A stretch of DNA of 38,730 nt, taken from contig NZ_JAGBKM010000025.1 of the NCBI RefSeq assembly GCF_017498085.1, forward strand, positions 1 to 38,730. Direction: 5' to 3'. The translations under genes were made by a program, and so were the position numbers. The notes under the pieces were generated by a model. The model saw only the letters and a program-made list of their open reading frames with translations, was not told the origin of the DNA and searched no databases. Shown here piece by piece: positions 9,901 through 16,383 of the stretch. The DNA comes from Psychrobacter coccoides. Lineage in GTDB: Bacteria; Pseudomonadota; Gammaproteobacteria; Pseudomonadales; Moraxellaceae. Numbering within the stretch: the first letter of the stretch is position 1; the number at the start of each line of letters is the position of its first letter.

Positions 9901-10137
9901 GGTGCGAATACGGGTACGCGCGATGACCTGCATCTGCGTACTGCCAAACTCGTCAAGGCGGGCATTATTGAGTTTAGCGGTCTGCGCTTCTAGGCGGCTG
10001 CCCTGCTCGGTTAGGCGGCGCTTGATTAGCTCATAAGCATTACCGGATGCCACCGCCTGATCAGTTTGCTGAGCCTGATTGGCTGGGCTATCGTTATCGG
10101 TGCTGTCTGGATTGGTTGGGTTTTGCGTATCCGCCAT
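3925..10137 (-). CDS. Giant DUF3686/AAA+ ATPase (annotated elsewhere as DNA repair ATPase)
   Basis: This 2070-residue protein begins with an N-terminal region (about 30-520) like DUF3686, a presumed beta-rich domain. Long helical, probably coiled-coil stretches follow (about 560-850), then a mixed middle region and a Ser/Ala low-complexity linker (about 1375-1400). Near the C-terminus is an AAA+ module with Walker A PPGYGKTT (about 1535), Walker B VMLYLDDIQ (about 1600), a sensor-1 Asn in VVMAGNP (about 1647) and an arginine-finger-like NRAD (about 1668). Helical segments follow to the end. No signal peptide or membrane span is seen, so it should be cytoplasmic. The DNA-repair label given to this family has weak support. 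It follows YqiJ-like and flotillin genes on the same strand, suggesting a membrane-associated machine. There is no strong ribosome-binding site before the ATG. Confidence 0.85.
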   Translation of the reverse strand: MADTQNPTNPDSTDNDSPANQAQQTDQAVASGNAYELIKRRLTEQGSRLEAQTAKLNNARLDEFGSTQMQVIARTRIRTEYNCVAQDMVQVGDYLLFGYNVFMGLKRASNISDVLSLYRLLAPADINQSGASHDDSHTDAEQDYQLEAVDLKGTFLDQDAFVQDFNELYRYYKQTRLIQLTVKDSKLLMAFQIGERITDIRVFRFALDFSEGTPESAQVAYVDNRGERDIELPPAYDFEWIETTREQMINGKYPHMNILDTIFVETVSGSLTIKIENNTESGQGLYNEPVDDRTQSLTDAEIFYAKVGSLILLKILPYREGSYRYFVYNTLTEAVMRLDAIGQSCVQLPEDHGIIFPGGYYLQTGEYKLFDANNGDNSNGNKKNLKFKRRIVSPNGEDVLFLFYDRELGITGLFPYNLIKKQLANPIYCNGMALAENGRLVLFSAQSEPSRIHPMQIWHTPYASPEYISELPESSSFYGKIGNKELVRGISDLYSITRLIDNQSVSQKLYEELADNTSRLFDNYYWLSEPELDEIAGSIKEVTATAELVIDEFAKVQSIQKQTQNALMDAEAKQNEIVRQIKITTFESASDYVDQLSAIRRQKGHLVSLEDLRYLDSDKLASLQTQLEEAESALAEQTVVYLSGDEALASYEGILADVSERLETAETNSELKPVLEQIDNTAQGLDLLTELLGTLDVADATVRTQIIDDISAIYSRLNQSKAKLNHKRKNLGSAEAVAQFGAQFKLFTQSIANALSIANTPEKSDEQMAKLLVQLEELESQFADPEIGGDQFLADIISKREEIYETFENHKQQLLDARNRRAQNLGDGALRMLDSIKKRTQSTGVTGFTTEEALNTYFASDGLVQKVRGIAKDLQELGFSVKADDIDARLKAIQIESYKSLKDKSDLFEDGGQIIKLGRHRFSVNTQPLDLTLLSRQQNDGKRVLNLHLTGTDYYEVLDNSELNALRPYWDMNIASESDSVYRAEYLAYSIIESAKNGEDGLTEARLYQAYDDTVATMSSTGDDDRIDDDSPLAKLIKAYATPRYQLGYEKGIHDHDAALLLLQILPTLRDAGLLIYTPQVRALAQLFYWQLNLVQALDLDNLKPFGYDKWLDEAILTQANNWTDRAITAEQLRLSLGSDSAKALLIEDMTAVMRGFVATYNADNSNSNKNSITEKYDAEPATQTESDTSDIHDATIFKQSYVKLACEYLVSVMGQADSSENSSNAKTTWQTSQQAQQLCEQLTQTLNSASGSMTNTASFAQLESAIGKLTLQPKSAYELLATWFHALLDNTYANSKDTSTDIGTSSDDNELSEEARSELAAAEALRQQQRDSGRHYVPEAVAILLTKLNDAQREALVQRLIDSGASFAKGAMNKSASSASSPASSSASSPALSFASNASLTSSNNPLKQVTDFARNTGEVALESRVDNLLGEHPRIHSQTLTFAVDEFLSRLHYHQTQVIPAYRRYLAMRSEILHDARDALRLDEFMPRPLSSFVRNRLINESYLPLIGDNLAKQMGTVGEDKRTDLMGILMMISPPGYGKTTLMEYVANRLGLIFMKINCPSLGHDVTSLDPEKAPNATAREELNKINLAFEMGNNVMLYLDDIQHTHAEFLQKFISLGDGTRRIDGVWQGKTKTYDMRGKKFCVVMAGNPYTESGEAFKVPDMLANRADIYNLGDIMSGMEEVFALSYIENALTSNKALAPLANRDLSDVHRLIRMAKADNANLVQAQSSELSYPYSTSEINEIIAILRHMFTVQEVILDVNQAYIASASQDDKYRTEPIFKLQGSYRNMNKMTEKLSAVMNQEELNQLIDDHYLGESQLLTQGAESNLLKLGEMRGVLTADEAERWAQIKADFLRNKAMGGEDGDTGARIVAQLVDLANGFNAISGQFDKYLSQNDPEKIAHQRSAEQQAQIDAQLEAQKILADSFITGFVDNAKVVSDSIDNGFEKSMNQLIQIYKHDHKSEGEYLKQNQDMQKALMVQLVNAVEQLAQQMADSLLKSTENQTSESNTPDLTEQTALLANALKQALEPLNMRMDEKLALDTSTDQSGKLIVNSLNRLNKIFDNYD

Positions 10138-10196
10138 CGTGAGTCGTCCACTTGTGTTTTGGGCAATAAGAAAGGGTTAGGAGTTCAAAAGGTTTT

Positions 10197-10250
10197 GGCT
10201 AGTCTAAAAAAACGCGGGTAAGATACCTAAAACATTTTTTTAGACTAGCC
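10197..10250. terminator. 16-bp perfect inverted repeat with A/T tracts
   Basis: GGCTAGTCTAAAAAAA (10197-10212) and its exact complement TTTTTTTAGACTAGCC (10235-10250) enclose a 22-nt loop. In either direction the stem contains an A or T tract, but the U run is paired inside it, unlike a classic rho-independent terminator. It lies 60 bases upstream of the ATPase start. It could attenuate read-through from the flotillin gene or be a repeat-element end. Confidence 0.5.
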
Positions 10251-10310
10251 AACTCGGTATTGTTTGAAATTTGAGTTGGCAAAAATAAATGGCAATCTGC
10301 ATTGCCATTT
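10248..10310. repeat. Two further hairpins next to the 16-bp inverted repeat
   Basis: GCCAACTC (10248-10255) pairs with GAGTTGGC (10273-10280), and AAATGGCAAT (10287-10296) pairs with ATTGCCATTT (10301-10310) across a 4-nt loop. Both stems are perfect. The first shares its GCC with the preceding 16-bp stem, so those two structures are mutually exclusive at that edge, as in alternative-fold regulators. Confidence 0.55.
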
Positions 10311-10342
10311 ACTCATGGAATTATTTTTAATTTAATTTTTTC

Positions 10343-10475
10343 GTAGGCTGGGTTTTATTAAAGCTTTGGAGTATTTACAATGTTTCATGGAAATTCTATT
10401 TAAAGAATTTCCCTTGCAAAGCTAAAATTGCAGTACAATTTTTTGACGCTTTTCAGGGTTAAAAACCCAGCCTAC
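10343..10475. repeat. 133-bp element with 14-bp terminal inverted repeats (MITE-like)
   Basis: The ends GTAGGCTGGGTTTT (10343-10356) and AAAACCCAGCCTAC (10462-10475) are perfect inverted repeats. Two more perfect hairpins are nested inside: GGAAATTC/GAATTTCC (10389-10412) and AAAATTG/CAATTTT (10424-10442). The size, terminal repeats and internal symmetry resemble small non-autonomous or extragenic palindromic elements. The right end shares the 12-mer CCAGCCTACAAC with 3867-3878. It lies 26 bp beyond the flotillin stop on the minus strand. Confidence 0.6.
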
Positions 10476-10500
10476 AACTCACAGTATCTTACCAATCACA

Positions 10501-12456
10501 TTAAACAGGCTTATTATCAGTATCTTCACCAGCTTTATTAACTTTATTCATCACCTGATTTGCCATCACGCCATTGATAATGCCGCTGAGGGTATCAGAC
10601 TTACCAGCGAGACCATCGATAGCTTTACCAATTGATAAGGACTTGGCGAAGTTATCAAAGAAGTGCTCCTCGCCGCCGACGATATCGATTTTGGCTTTTT
10701 GTAGTGCGGTTGCCAACACTTCAGCGTTCTCTTTGGCAATCTCTTTACCAGCGTCAATAGAGGCCATCGCTTCTTGTAGCGCGGTCTCAAGACTCATGCG
10801 GAACTCTTCGTGCTCGCGTGCCTCAGCGCTCATGCTGCCCATAGCATTGAACTTCTCGACCAGACCATCGGCCTCGGCTTGGAAGTGGGCGCGGGTGACT
10901 TCGGCTTTGGCAAGGCCCACTTCACGCTCGGACTTGGCGTTAGACTCACCGCGTGCGGCGATAATCTCAGCATCTGCCATGCCTTTTTCGCGCTCTGCTT
11001 GCGCCTCGGCCTGCCCTGTCGCCTTGATGATATTGGCTTTGGCAAGACCTTCTTTTTCCAAAGAGCCCGCTTTGGCTTCTTGAATCGCCGCTTCGGCGAA
11101 ACCATGTGCCGACTCTTCAGCCTTGATACCTTCTGCCAGTTTCACTTTGGCTTCGGCGTCTTTGGCAGAAGCTTCTAGATTGGCATTGGCAAGGGTGGTA
11201 ATCTCAACCGCTTTGTGCTTGGCAGACAGCTCTTCGGCTTCCGCCTTTTTGACTTGGCGCACTTTGATCTCTTCAGCATCCGCTTCAGCGGCTAATACGC
11301 GCGTTTGTTTCTCACGCTCCGCTTCACTGACTTCACGTACTTCTTTGATGCGCTCTTCTTCTTGCGCTACGGTTTTGTCAACGGCAATACGCTCCCGAAT
11401 GACGTTGGCAATCTCTTTTTTCTCAAGCTCAATGGCGCGCTCGGCCTCGATACGCTGCAAGTCCACTTCGCGCTCACGCGAGACGATTTCTAAATCCTGC
11501 GCGCGAGTAACTTTTTCTTGTTCAATGATGACCGCACGCATCCGGTTTTGTTCAGCGACTTCGATTTCGCGTTGCTGATTTTCACGCTGAATCGCCAAAT
11601 CTTGCTCGACCATGATAATTGCCGTTTCAGATCTTTTGCGCTCTTCTTCTTCAATCTTGCGAGTCTCAGCATTTTCACGAGCAATAACCGATGACACTTC
11701 GCGTTGCTGCTTGGCCTCAGCGTCCGCTTGTTGACGCTCAAGCTCCAGCATCGCCTCACGAGTTTCGACGTTTTTCTTCTTGACCGCCAGCTCTTCGTCA
11801 CGCTCCAGCTCATTGGTGATGACGTTTTGCATCGCCGTCAATTGGGTAATCTTTTTGATACCCTCAGAGTCTAGGATATTGCTGGAGTCGAGTGAGGTCT
11901 TCGGCGTTTGCTCCAAGTAGTCAATCGCCACGTCTTCTAGGACATAACCGTTGAGATCATTGCCAATCTCTTTGACGATACTGTCACGAAACTCGCTACG
12001 GTTCTCAAACAATTTGACAAAATCAATTTGCTTACCAACGGTTTTTAGCGCTTCAGAGAACTTAGCATTGAATAGCTCATTGACCGCCACCTTGTCCGAG
12101 GCTCTATCCACCCCCACCGATTTGGCGACTTTAAGCACATCTTCTTCGGTCTCGTTGACCCGCAAATAAAAGGCGACGGTAATATCAGCGCGCATATTAT
12201 CAGCGCAAATAAGGCCTTCTTTACCGCGGCGATCGACTTCTAGAGTGATCAGCGAGATGCGCATCAGCTCTTTTTTATTAATGACCGGCCACACAAAGCC
12301 GCCATCAAAGCGCACGGCTATTTTATTGACGCCATTAATAATTAGCGCTTTACCCTGCTCTACCTTGACATAAAAGGCTTTGAGCATTAATAGCCCTGCC
12401 ATGATAAATAGAAACGCCAGCACCACTACGATGCCAACGATAATAAGTATGTCCAT
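10501..12456 (-). CDS. yqiK: YqiK-type flotillin (SPFH domain membrane scaffold)
   Basis: An N-terminal membrane anchor (MDILIIVGIVVVLAFLFIMAG) leads into an SPFH/Band-7 domain (about 30-190). A very long Glu/Ala/Arg/Lys-rich flotillin coiled coil follows (about 225-560), with repeated EAxAE-type heptads, and then a C-terminal segment (FDNFAKSLSIGKAIDGLAG). Flotillins form large oligomers on the inner membrane and organise microdomains. Two ATGs are possible, at 12462 and 12456. The Shine-Dalgarno AGAGGA directly abuts the first and is six bases before the second, so I take 12456, giving 651 residues. It sits 139 bp after the YqiJ-like gene on the same strand, the E. coli yqiJ-yqiK arrangement. 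The symbol is by family and order, not proven orthology. Confidence 0.85.
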   Translation of the reverse strand: MDILIIVGIVVVLAFLFIMAGLLMLKAFYVKVEQGKALIINGVNKIAVRFDGGFVWPVINKKELMRISLITLEVDRRGKEGLICADNMRADITVAFYLRVNETEEDVLKVAKSVGVDRASDKVAVNELFNAKFSEALKTVGKQIDFVKLFENRSEFRDSIVKEIGNDLNGYVLEDVAIDYLEQTPKTSLDSSNILDSEGIKKITQLTAMQNVITNELERDEELAVKKKNVETREAMLELERQQADAEAKQQREVSSVIARENAETRKIEEEERKRSETAIIMVEQDLAIQRENQQREIEVAEQNRMRAVIIEQEKVTRAQDLEIVSREREVDLQRIEAERAIELEKKEIANVIRERIAVDKTVAQEEERIKEVREVSEAEREKQTRVLAAEADAEEIKVRQVKKAEAEELSAKHKAVEITTLANANLEASAKDAEAKVKLAEGIKAEESAHGFAEAAIQEAKAGSLEKEGLAKANIIKATGQAEAQAEREKGMADAEIIAARGESNAKSEREVGLAKAEVTRAHFQAEADGLVEKFNAMGSMSAEAREHEEFRMSLETALQEAMASIDAGKEIAKENAEVLATALQKAKIDIVGGEEHFFDNFAKSLSIGKAIDGLAGKSDTLSGIINGVMANQVMNKVNKAGEDTDNKPV

Positions 12457-12595
12457 ATTCATTCCTCTAATTAGAACCCTGAAATATTAAAAACAACATT
12501 AAATTGAATTTTTAAATAGTTAACACAACGTCATAGAATGAATCATGCACTACTTATACTTGCTTAATAAATAATCATTAAATATTTTGATAAAT

Positions 12596-13252
12596 CTACT
12601 CATCCTTCACAGGGGCAACGCGGTACGCATTAGCCTCCTGCAAATACTCGACCAACACCACTTTATCTCCTTGCTTAAGCTGACTATCAGGCATGCTGGG
12701 ACGAATTTTAAGAATAAGTCCTGCACCGCCGTCATTAAGCTGTGCCTCACCGTGTTTATCAGTCACACTCAGCGTACGCACGATAGCCGTTTTGCCGATA
12801 TTGCTGATGGCATTACGTTTGGGGATTTTGGCAATATTTTTGCGAATGGGTGAAATAATGACGCCTGTCAGCCACATCGACACCACCAATACCAAAAGTA
12901 GCGCTCCTGTACCAAACACATAATAGAGAATGCCAGCATCAAAATATTGGTGTAGCAAACTGGTATAGAGATAGCTGAGTATCCAACCGATTAAGCTGAC
13001 CAAGGTTAGTATGATGATTAAAGGCACGCCATACAAACCAAATTTAAGCATAAGGCCCGTAAAAAAACCTGTTGACGACAAGTTAGAGACATCCACATCA
13101 GCGCCTGAGTCGCCAAGGTCTACAGTGTCCATGTCTGCCATACCAAGCAGCGACACTACCCAATATAAAGTGACAAACATCACCAGACCCGTAAAGACAA
13201 TAGTGGGATATAAGCTGATTTTAGTGATAAATACTGCAAAAGATTCTTGCAT
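12596..13252 (-). CDS. yqiJ: YqiJ/NfeD-like inner-membrane protein with OB-fold tail
   Basis: This protein has 218 residues from the ATG at 13252. Three hydrophobic segments are visible: TIVFTGLVMFVTLYWVVSLLG near the start, GVPLIIILTLVSLIGWILSYL, and YYVFGTGALLLVLVVSMWLTG. An acidic, possibly periplasmic loop (MDTVDLGDSGADVDVS) lies between the first two. The C-terminal about 80 residues (IGKTAIVRTLSVTDKHGEAQL ... GDKVVLVEYL) are the OB-fold typical of NfeD/YqiJ partners of flotillins. An upstream in-frame GTG at 13276 would include the Shine-Dalgarno, so I prefer the ATG with AGGAG ten bases before it. It is the first gene of the set with the flotillin. A role in tuning flotillin assembly is family-based inference. 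Confidence 0.8.
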   Translation of the reverse strand: MQESFAVFITKISLYPTIVFTGLVMFVTLYWVVSLLGMADMDTVDLGDSGADVDVSNLSSTGFFTGLMLKFGLYGVPLIIILTLVSLIGWILSYLYTSLLHQYFDAGILYYVFGTGALLLVLVVSMWLTGVIISPIRKNIAKIPKRNAISNIGKTAIVRTLSVTDKHGEAQLNDGGAGLILKIRPSMPDSQLKQGDKVVLVEYLQEANAYRVAPVKDE

Positions 13253-13489
13253 CGATCGCTCTCTCCTTTTAACCACTGAATTCCGTAGCTTTTATAACTG
13301 CCATAGACATGGCTTGGCGCCATATCATTTGGTTTTTGCAGTACGTTTTTGTAGTATAAAAGCTCAACACGCCCTCATAATATATTGCAAAAAGCCAAAC
13401 CATGTAGAAGCAACTGATGTTTCTGGATTATGATTATATATACATTTCATTACATATTATATAAAAACCCCCATTAAAGATCCTATCTA

Positions 13490-14470
13490 TTAACGCCCCC
13501 ATACTGGAGAGCGCACCACCCCGCCTGCCTGACTGCTAATGCTGTAGCTTGTATGATCTGATAGAGAGTGAACCACTAAGCTTCCGACGCCTTGCGCATT
13601 GCGGGTCGGATAGATAGCATACCGTCCTGATGGTGATAGACGTGCTGGCTCATCAAGACCTGTATTACTCAGCGCTATAACCTGCCCGCTTGTGACGTTC
13701 ATGATCGCTGCGCTTTGACCATTGAGATAGCCCATATGCTGACCATCTAAACTAAGCTGAGCACTGGCCGCATAGCCTGCAGTCGGAATACGAGTGGCTT
13801 TAGCGGTGGCAAAGCGATAACGATACAGCCGAGGATGGTTGGCTCGTACTTTATCACTGGTATACACAAAGCTTTGCCCATCACTGGCATAGCTTGGCTG
13901 TACTTCGGTACTGGGCAGAGTAGTGAGTTGACGGGTATGACCATCGCTTAAGTTTAGCTCATAAATATCGGCATCACCGTCGACTGTTGAGCTATAGAGC
14001 AGCTTTTGACCATCAGGTGAAAACGACGGCGACAGATGACTGCCCGGTGCATCGACGATCAAGCGGCTACTCCGACTAGCACTATCATAGATATAAATCT
14101 TGGGCTGCTGACGCAGGGCTTGTTTACTATATGCCAGACGCTTGCCATCCGCTGACCAGCTCGGCGCATAGATATATCCTTTAATCTGATCAATCAGCTG
14201 ACGCTTACTGCCGTCGGGACGAATACTATAAAGGCGAGATATCTTAGCTTTACCTGTGCCTTGCTCCTCGATATATGCGATACGTCCTTGACTATCTATC
14301 AGTGGCATACCTGCCGACAGCGTATGACTGTGCCTATGAGTGCTATAAGGAGACAGCTCACTCGATGGCAGACTATGACAAGCGCTTAACAAAGCACTCA
14401 ACGCAGCAACCATACTAAGCATAGCTATGCGCTTAGGTATAAAGTATCTAGTGCCAGCATCATAAAGCAT
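13490..14470 (-). CDS. TolB-like beta-propeller lipoprotein
   Basis: This 326-residue protein has an N-terminal signal sequence ending in lipobox LSAC (Cys31), so it is probably an outer-membrane-facing lipoprotein. The rest is a series of PD40/TolB-type propeller blades. Typical turns are visible: APSWSADGKRLAYSK, SPSFSPDGQKLLYSS, VQPSYASDGQSFVYTS, SAQLSLDGQHMGYL and PARLSPSGRYAIYP. It is shorter than TolB itself and lacks TolB's N-terminal domain, and no tol-pal genes are nearby, so I would not call it tolB. It probably binds a protein or ligand in the envelope. A GAGG motif eight bases upstream supports the ATG. The gene has no same-strand partner nearby. Confidence 0.8.
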   Translation of the reverse strand: MLYDAGTRYFIPKRIAMLSMVAALSALLSACHSLPSSELSPYSTHRHSHTLSAGMPLIDSQGRIAYIEEQGTGKAKISRLYSIRPDGSKRQLIDQIKGYIYAPSWSADGKRLAYSKQALRQQPKIYIYDSASRSSRLIVDAPGSHLSPSFSPDGQKLLYSSTVDGDADIYELNLSDGHTRQLTTLPSTEVQPSYASDGQSFVYTSDKVRANHPRLYRYRFATAKATRIPTAGYAASAQLSLDGQHMGYLNGQSAAIMNVTSGQVIALSNTGLDEPARLSPSGRYAIYPTRNAQGVGSLVVHSLSDHTSYSISSQAGGVVRSPVWGR

Positions 14471-14580
14471 AACAATGACCTCAAGTAATATCTGTAATAA
14501 GGGTTACGGTGAATTTGGATAAAACGATAGATTATAGTGTAGCTGAGTTTTGTACAGTCGCTAACGTTTGCTACAAAACA

Positions 14581-14610
14581 AAAAACCTCACTACGTATAG
14601 TGAGGTTTTT
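14581..14610 (-). terminator. Strong rho-independent terminator after META-domain gene
   Basis: AAAAACCTCACTA (14581-14593) and TAGTGAGGTTTTT (14598-14610) form a perfect 13-bp stem with a 4-nt loop. The A and T flanks give a U run in either direction. It lies 33 bases beyond the minus-strand META gene stop. It may also shield the TolB-like gene, whose 5' end is at 14470. Confidence 0.85.
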
Positions 14611-14642
14611 GACTGGTATGGGTTATGCAGAGTGGGGGCTGC

Positions 14643-15131
14643 TTATTTTTCCACTGCTTTAAAATGTGCCACTTGCTTGTCATTCTTGATGGTCAAGATA
14701 GGCTGTTTGTCTGCATTTTTGCTCATGCTATATTTACCTTGAACCGTGGCCAAAGTGGCGGTGTCGAAGCTGGCTTGTGGCTCAGGACATGCTTTCATCG
14801 TGGCCAAAACTTTATCAAGCTGTACATTGCCATTGACGATACTGTATTCGGCAGAGATGTTATTACACGTATTCACAAAGGCCACGCGGTCAGTGCCGTC
14901 ATCATGCATAAAGTCTAGAATCAAAGGCTTGGCTGGATCAAAAAAGAGCGGTGTTACTTTTTCGCCATTGCTGCGCTTGGCATCGACCAGCTGCCAATCA
15001 TGGGCCTGTAATGCTTCGTTAGTAACCGGTTGGCTCACTGGCGCTGTGACACTTGGAGTCGTCTGACAGCCAGCTGCAAGGGTTGCGCCAGCGAGTGTAG
15101 CCGCCATCATTAGTTTGGTCATGTGTTTCAT
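14643..15131 (-). CDS. META/HslJ-like domain lipoprotein
   Basis: This 162-residue protein has a lipoprotein signal peptide with lipobox LAAGC (Cys22). A Thr/Pro/Val linker and a META domain follow, with the characteristic order HDWQLVDA, FMHDDGTDRVAFVNTCNNISAEYSI and a LATMKACPEP motif. This is the DUF306/HslJ fold, known from heat-inducible HslJ of E. coli and secreted or lipoprotein members. It is likely lipid-anchored in the envelope. Its biochemical role is not established for the family. GGAG five bases before the ATG supports the start, and the gene ends in a strong terminator, so it is probably monocistronic. Confidence 0.8.
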   Translation of the reverse strand: MKHMTKLMMAATLAGATLAAGCQTTPSVTAPVSQPVTNEALQAHDWQLVDAKRSNGEKVTPLFFDPAKPLILDFMHDDGTDRVAFVNTCNNISAEYSIVNGNVQLDKVLATMKACPEPQASFDTATLATVQGKYSMSKNADKQPILTIKNDKQVAHFKAVEK

Positions 15132-15310
15132 ATAAGCTCCTACAAGGGTTAAATGAGACCTTAATATAAAGATAAGGTTTAAGATTCTGGTTTTTATGGC
15201 GCTTGATTTATTGTTTTAATCGTCTATTGAAGACTTTTAATCGTTTGTATAAACAACACCATCATTATGCATGACAAACAGGCGCTTGTCATGACAGATT
15301 GCGTATATGC

Positions 15311-15415
15311 TTAAGCCATGCTTTGTGCTGCTGTCAGTCCTATGACTTTATTTCTCTCGAGCGACTGACGCACTTGTTCGATTACGTCTTCTGGTTCAGA
15401 TAAACCAATTGTCAC
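15311..15415 (-). pseudogene. Possible small ORF or gene remnant divergent from map
   Basis: From a GTG at 15415 this minus-strand frame encodes 34 residues (starting VTIGLSEPEDVIEQVRQSLE, ending in AAQSMA). The amphipathic composition and codon choice look like a real protein. In the same frame an upstream ATG at 15439 with GGAG before it gives MTVLL and then TAA. That stop makes the whole look like a decayed small gene. I do not recognise the family. Confidence 0.25.
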
Positions 15416-15453
15416 AATGACTTATAGCAAAACCGTCATGTCTCCATTTATGA

Positions 15454-15459
15454 TATAAT
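15454..15459 (+). promoter_or_regulatory. Candidate -10 box for map
   Basis: The consensus hexamer TATAAT lies 38 bases upstream of the map ATG, a plausible distance for a sigma70 promoter with a short leader. The expected -35 region (around 15431-15437, aaccgtc) is poor, so this rests on the -10 alone. Confidence 0.35.
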
Positions 15460-15497
15460 TCGCCTAAACTAAACACATAAAGATAAGTAATACAATT

Positions 15498-16289
15498 ATG
15501 ACTCACAAATCCCTTATTCAATCGCCAGAAGCCATAGAAAAAATGCGTGTAGCCGGCAAGCTCGCCAGCGATGTCCTTGTTATGCTCGATGAGCATGTCA
15601 AAGTCGGTGTCAGTACTGAAGCGCTGAACCAAATTGCTCATGACTATATCGTCAATGTACAAGAGGCGATCCCTGCCCCACTAAACTACAATGGCTTTCC
15701 CAAGTCAATTTGTACTTCGGTCAACCATGTCGTCTGTCACGGTATCCCAACTGAAAATAAACTGCTCAAAGATGGCGATATCATTAATATCGATGTCACC
15801 GTAATCAAAGACGGCTATTATGGTGATACTTCCAAGATGTGGATCGTCGGTGAAGGTTCTATCATGGCGAAGCGCATCTGTGATGTGGCTCAAAAAGCCC
15901 TTTATGCCGGTATGAGCGTGGTCAAAGACGGCGCACGCCTAGGTGACATTGGTGCTGCTATCCAAGAAGTGGTCGAGCCTGAGCGCTTTAGTATCGTGCG
16001 TGAGTTTTGTGGTCATGGCATCAGTGATACTTTCCATCACGAGCCGCAAGTGATGCATTATGGCAAAAAAGGCACAGGTATGGAGCTAAAAACAGGCATG
16101 ACCTTCACCATTGAGCCAATGATCAACCAAGGCACCTGGAAAACCAAAATCCTACCTGACGAGTGGACGGCAATTACCAAAGACCGTAAGCTGTCAGCGC
16201 AGTGGGAGCATACCATGGTCGTAACCGACAATGGCTGTGAAGTATTTACCACACGCCCTGAAGAAGATTTAAGCTTTTTGACTCAGTAA
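15498..16289 (+). CDS. map: Methionine aminopeptidase type I
   Basis: It removes the initiator methionine from nascent proteins in the cytoplasm. The 263-residue length matches type Ia enzymes. All five metal ligands are visible: Asp99 (INIDVTV), Asp110 (YYGDTS), His173 (CGHGI), Glu206 (TIEPM) and Glu237 (WEHTMVV). The substrate-binding His81 is in VCHGIP. Spacing is identical to the E. coli enzyme with a shift of two. glnD follows on the same strand, the order seen in other gammaproteobacteria, but a terminator separates them. There is no strong Shine-Dalgarno; a TATAAT lies at 15454-15459. Confidence 0.97.
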   Translation: MTHKSLIQSPEAIEKMRVAGKLASDVLVMLDEHVKVGVSTEALNQIAHDYIVNVQEAIPAPLNYNGFPKSICTSVNHVVCHGIPTENKLLKDGDIINIDVTVIKDGYYGDTSKMWIVGEGSIMAKRICDVAQKALYAGMSVVKDGARLGDIGAAIQEVVEPERFSIVREFCGHGISDTFHHEPQVMHYGKKGTGMELKTGMTFTIEPMINQGTWKTKILPDEWTAITKDRKLSAQWEHTMVVTDNGCEVFTTRPEEDLSFLTQ

Positions 16290-16295
16290 TATAAT

Positions 16296-16320
16296 AAAGA
16301 CCGCTCAGGCGGTCTTTTTT
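16296..16320 (+). terminator. Rho-independent terminator after map
   Basis: AAAGACCGC (16296-16304), loop TCAG and GCGGTCTTT (16309-16317) are followed by more T residues. The stem starts seven bases after the map stop codon. It insulates map from glnD. Confidence 0.92.
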
Positions 16321-16383
16321 TTGGTTATTAGGGTCTGTATACTTTTTAATGATTTTATTCTAAACCTTGATTGGATAACGCTC

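Larger units (their letters stand above)
10138..10500. other. Hairpin-rich intergenic region between flotillin and ATPase genes
   Basis: These 363 bp separate two minus-strand genes that look functionally linked. They hold at least six distinct perfect or near-perfect inverted repeats, listed separately, and no ORF of note. An internal promoter for the ATPase gene, mRNA processing signals, a small RNA or a stack of mobile intergenic repeats are all possible. Confidence 0.6.
15132..15497. other. Divergent intergenic region before map
   Basis: These 366 bp separate the META-domain gene from map. A good -10-like TATAAT at 15454-15459 lies 38 bases before the map ATG, but no matching -35 is clear. 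On the minus strand, 15311-15415 reads as a short protein-like frame, listed separately. Nothing else stands out. Confidence 0.4.

Noticed and set aside
10574..11578. Long plus-strand ORFs opposite the flotillin gene
   Set aside because: They mirror the Ala/Glu-rich coiled coil codons, have skewed Ser/Ala/Arg composition and no ribosome-binding sites.
13253..13276. GTG start adding eight residues to the YqiJ-like protein
   Set aside because: The extension is encoded by the Shine-Dalgarno region of the better ATG.
13490..14470. Calling this gene tolB
   Set aside because: The N-terminal TolB domain is missing, it is a lipoprotein, and no tol or pal genes are near.
16321..16383. TTG start adding 21 residues to GlnD
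   Set aside because: It lies in the T run of the map terminator and the extension is unlike other GlnD proteins.
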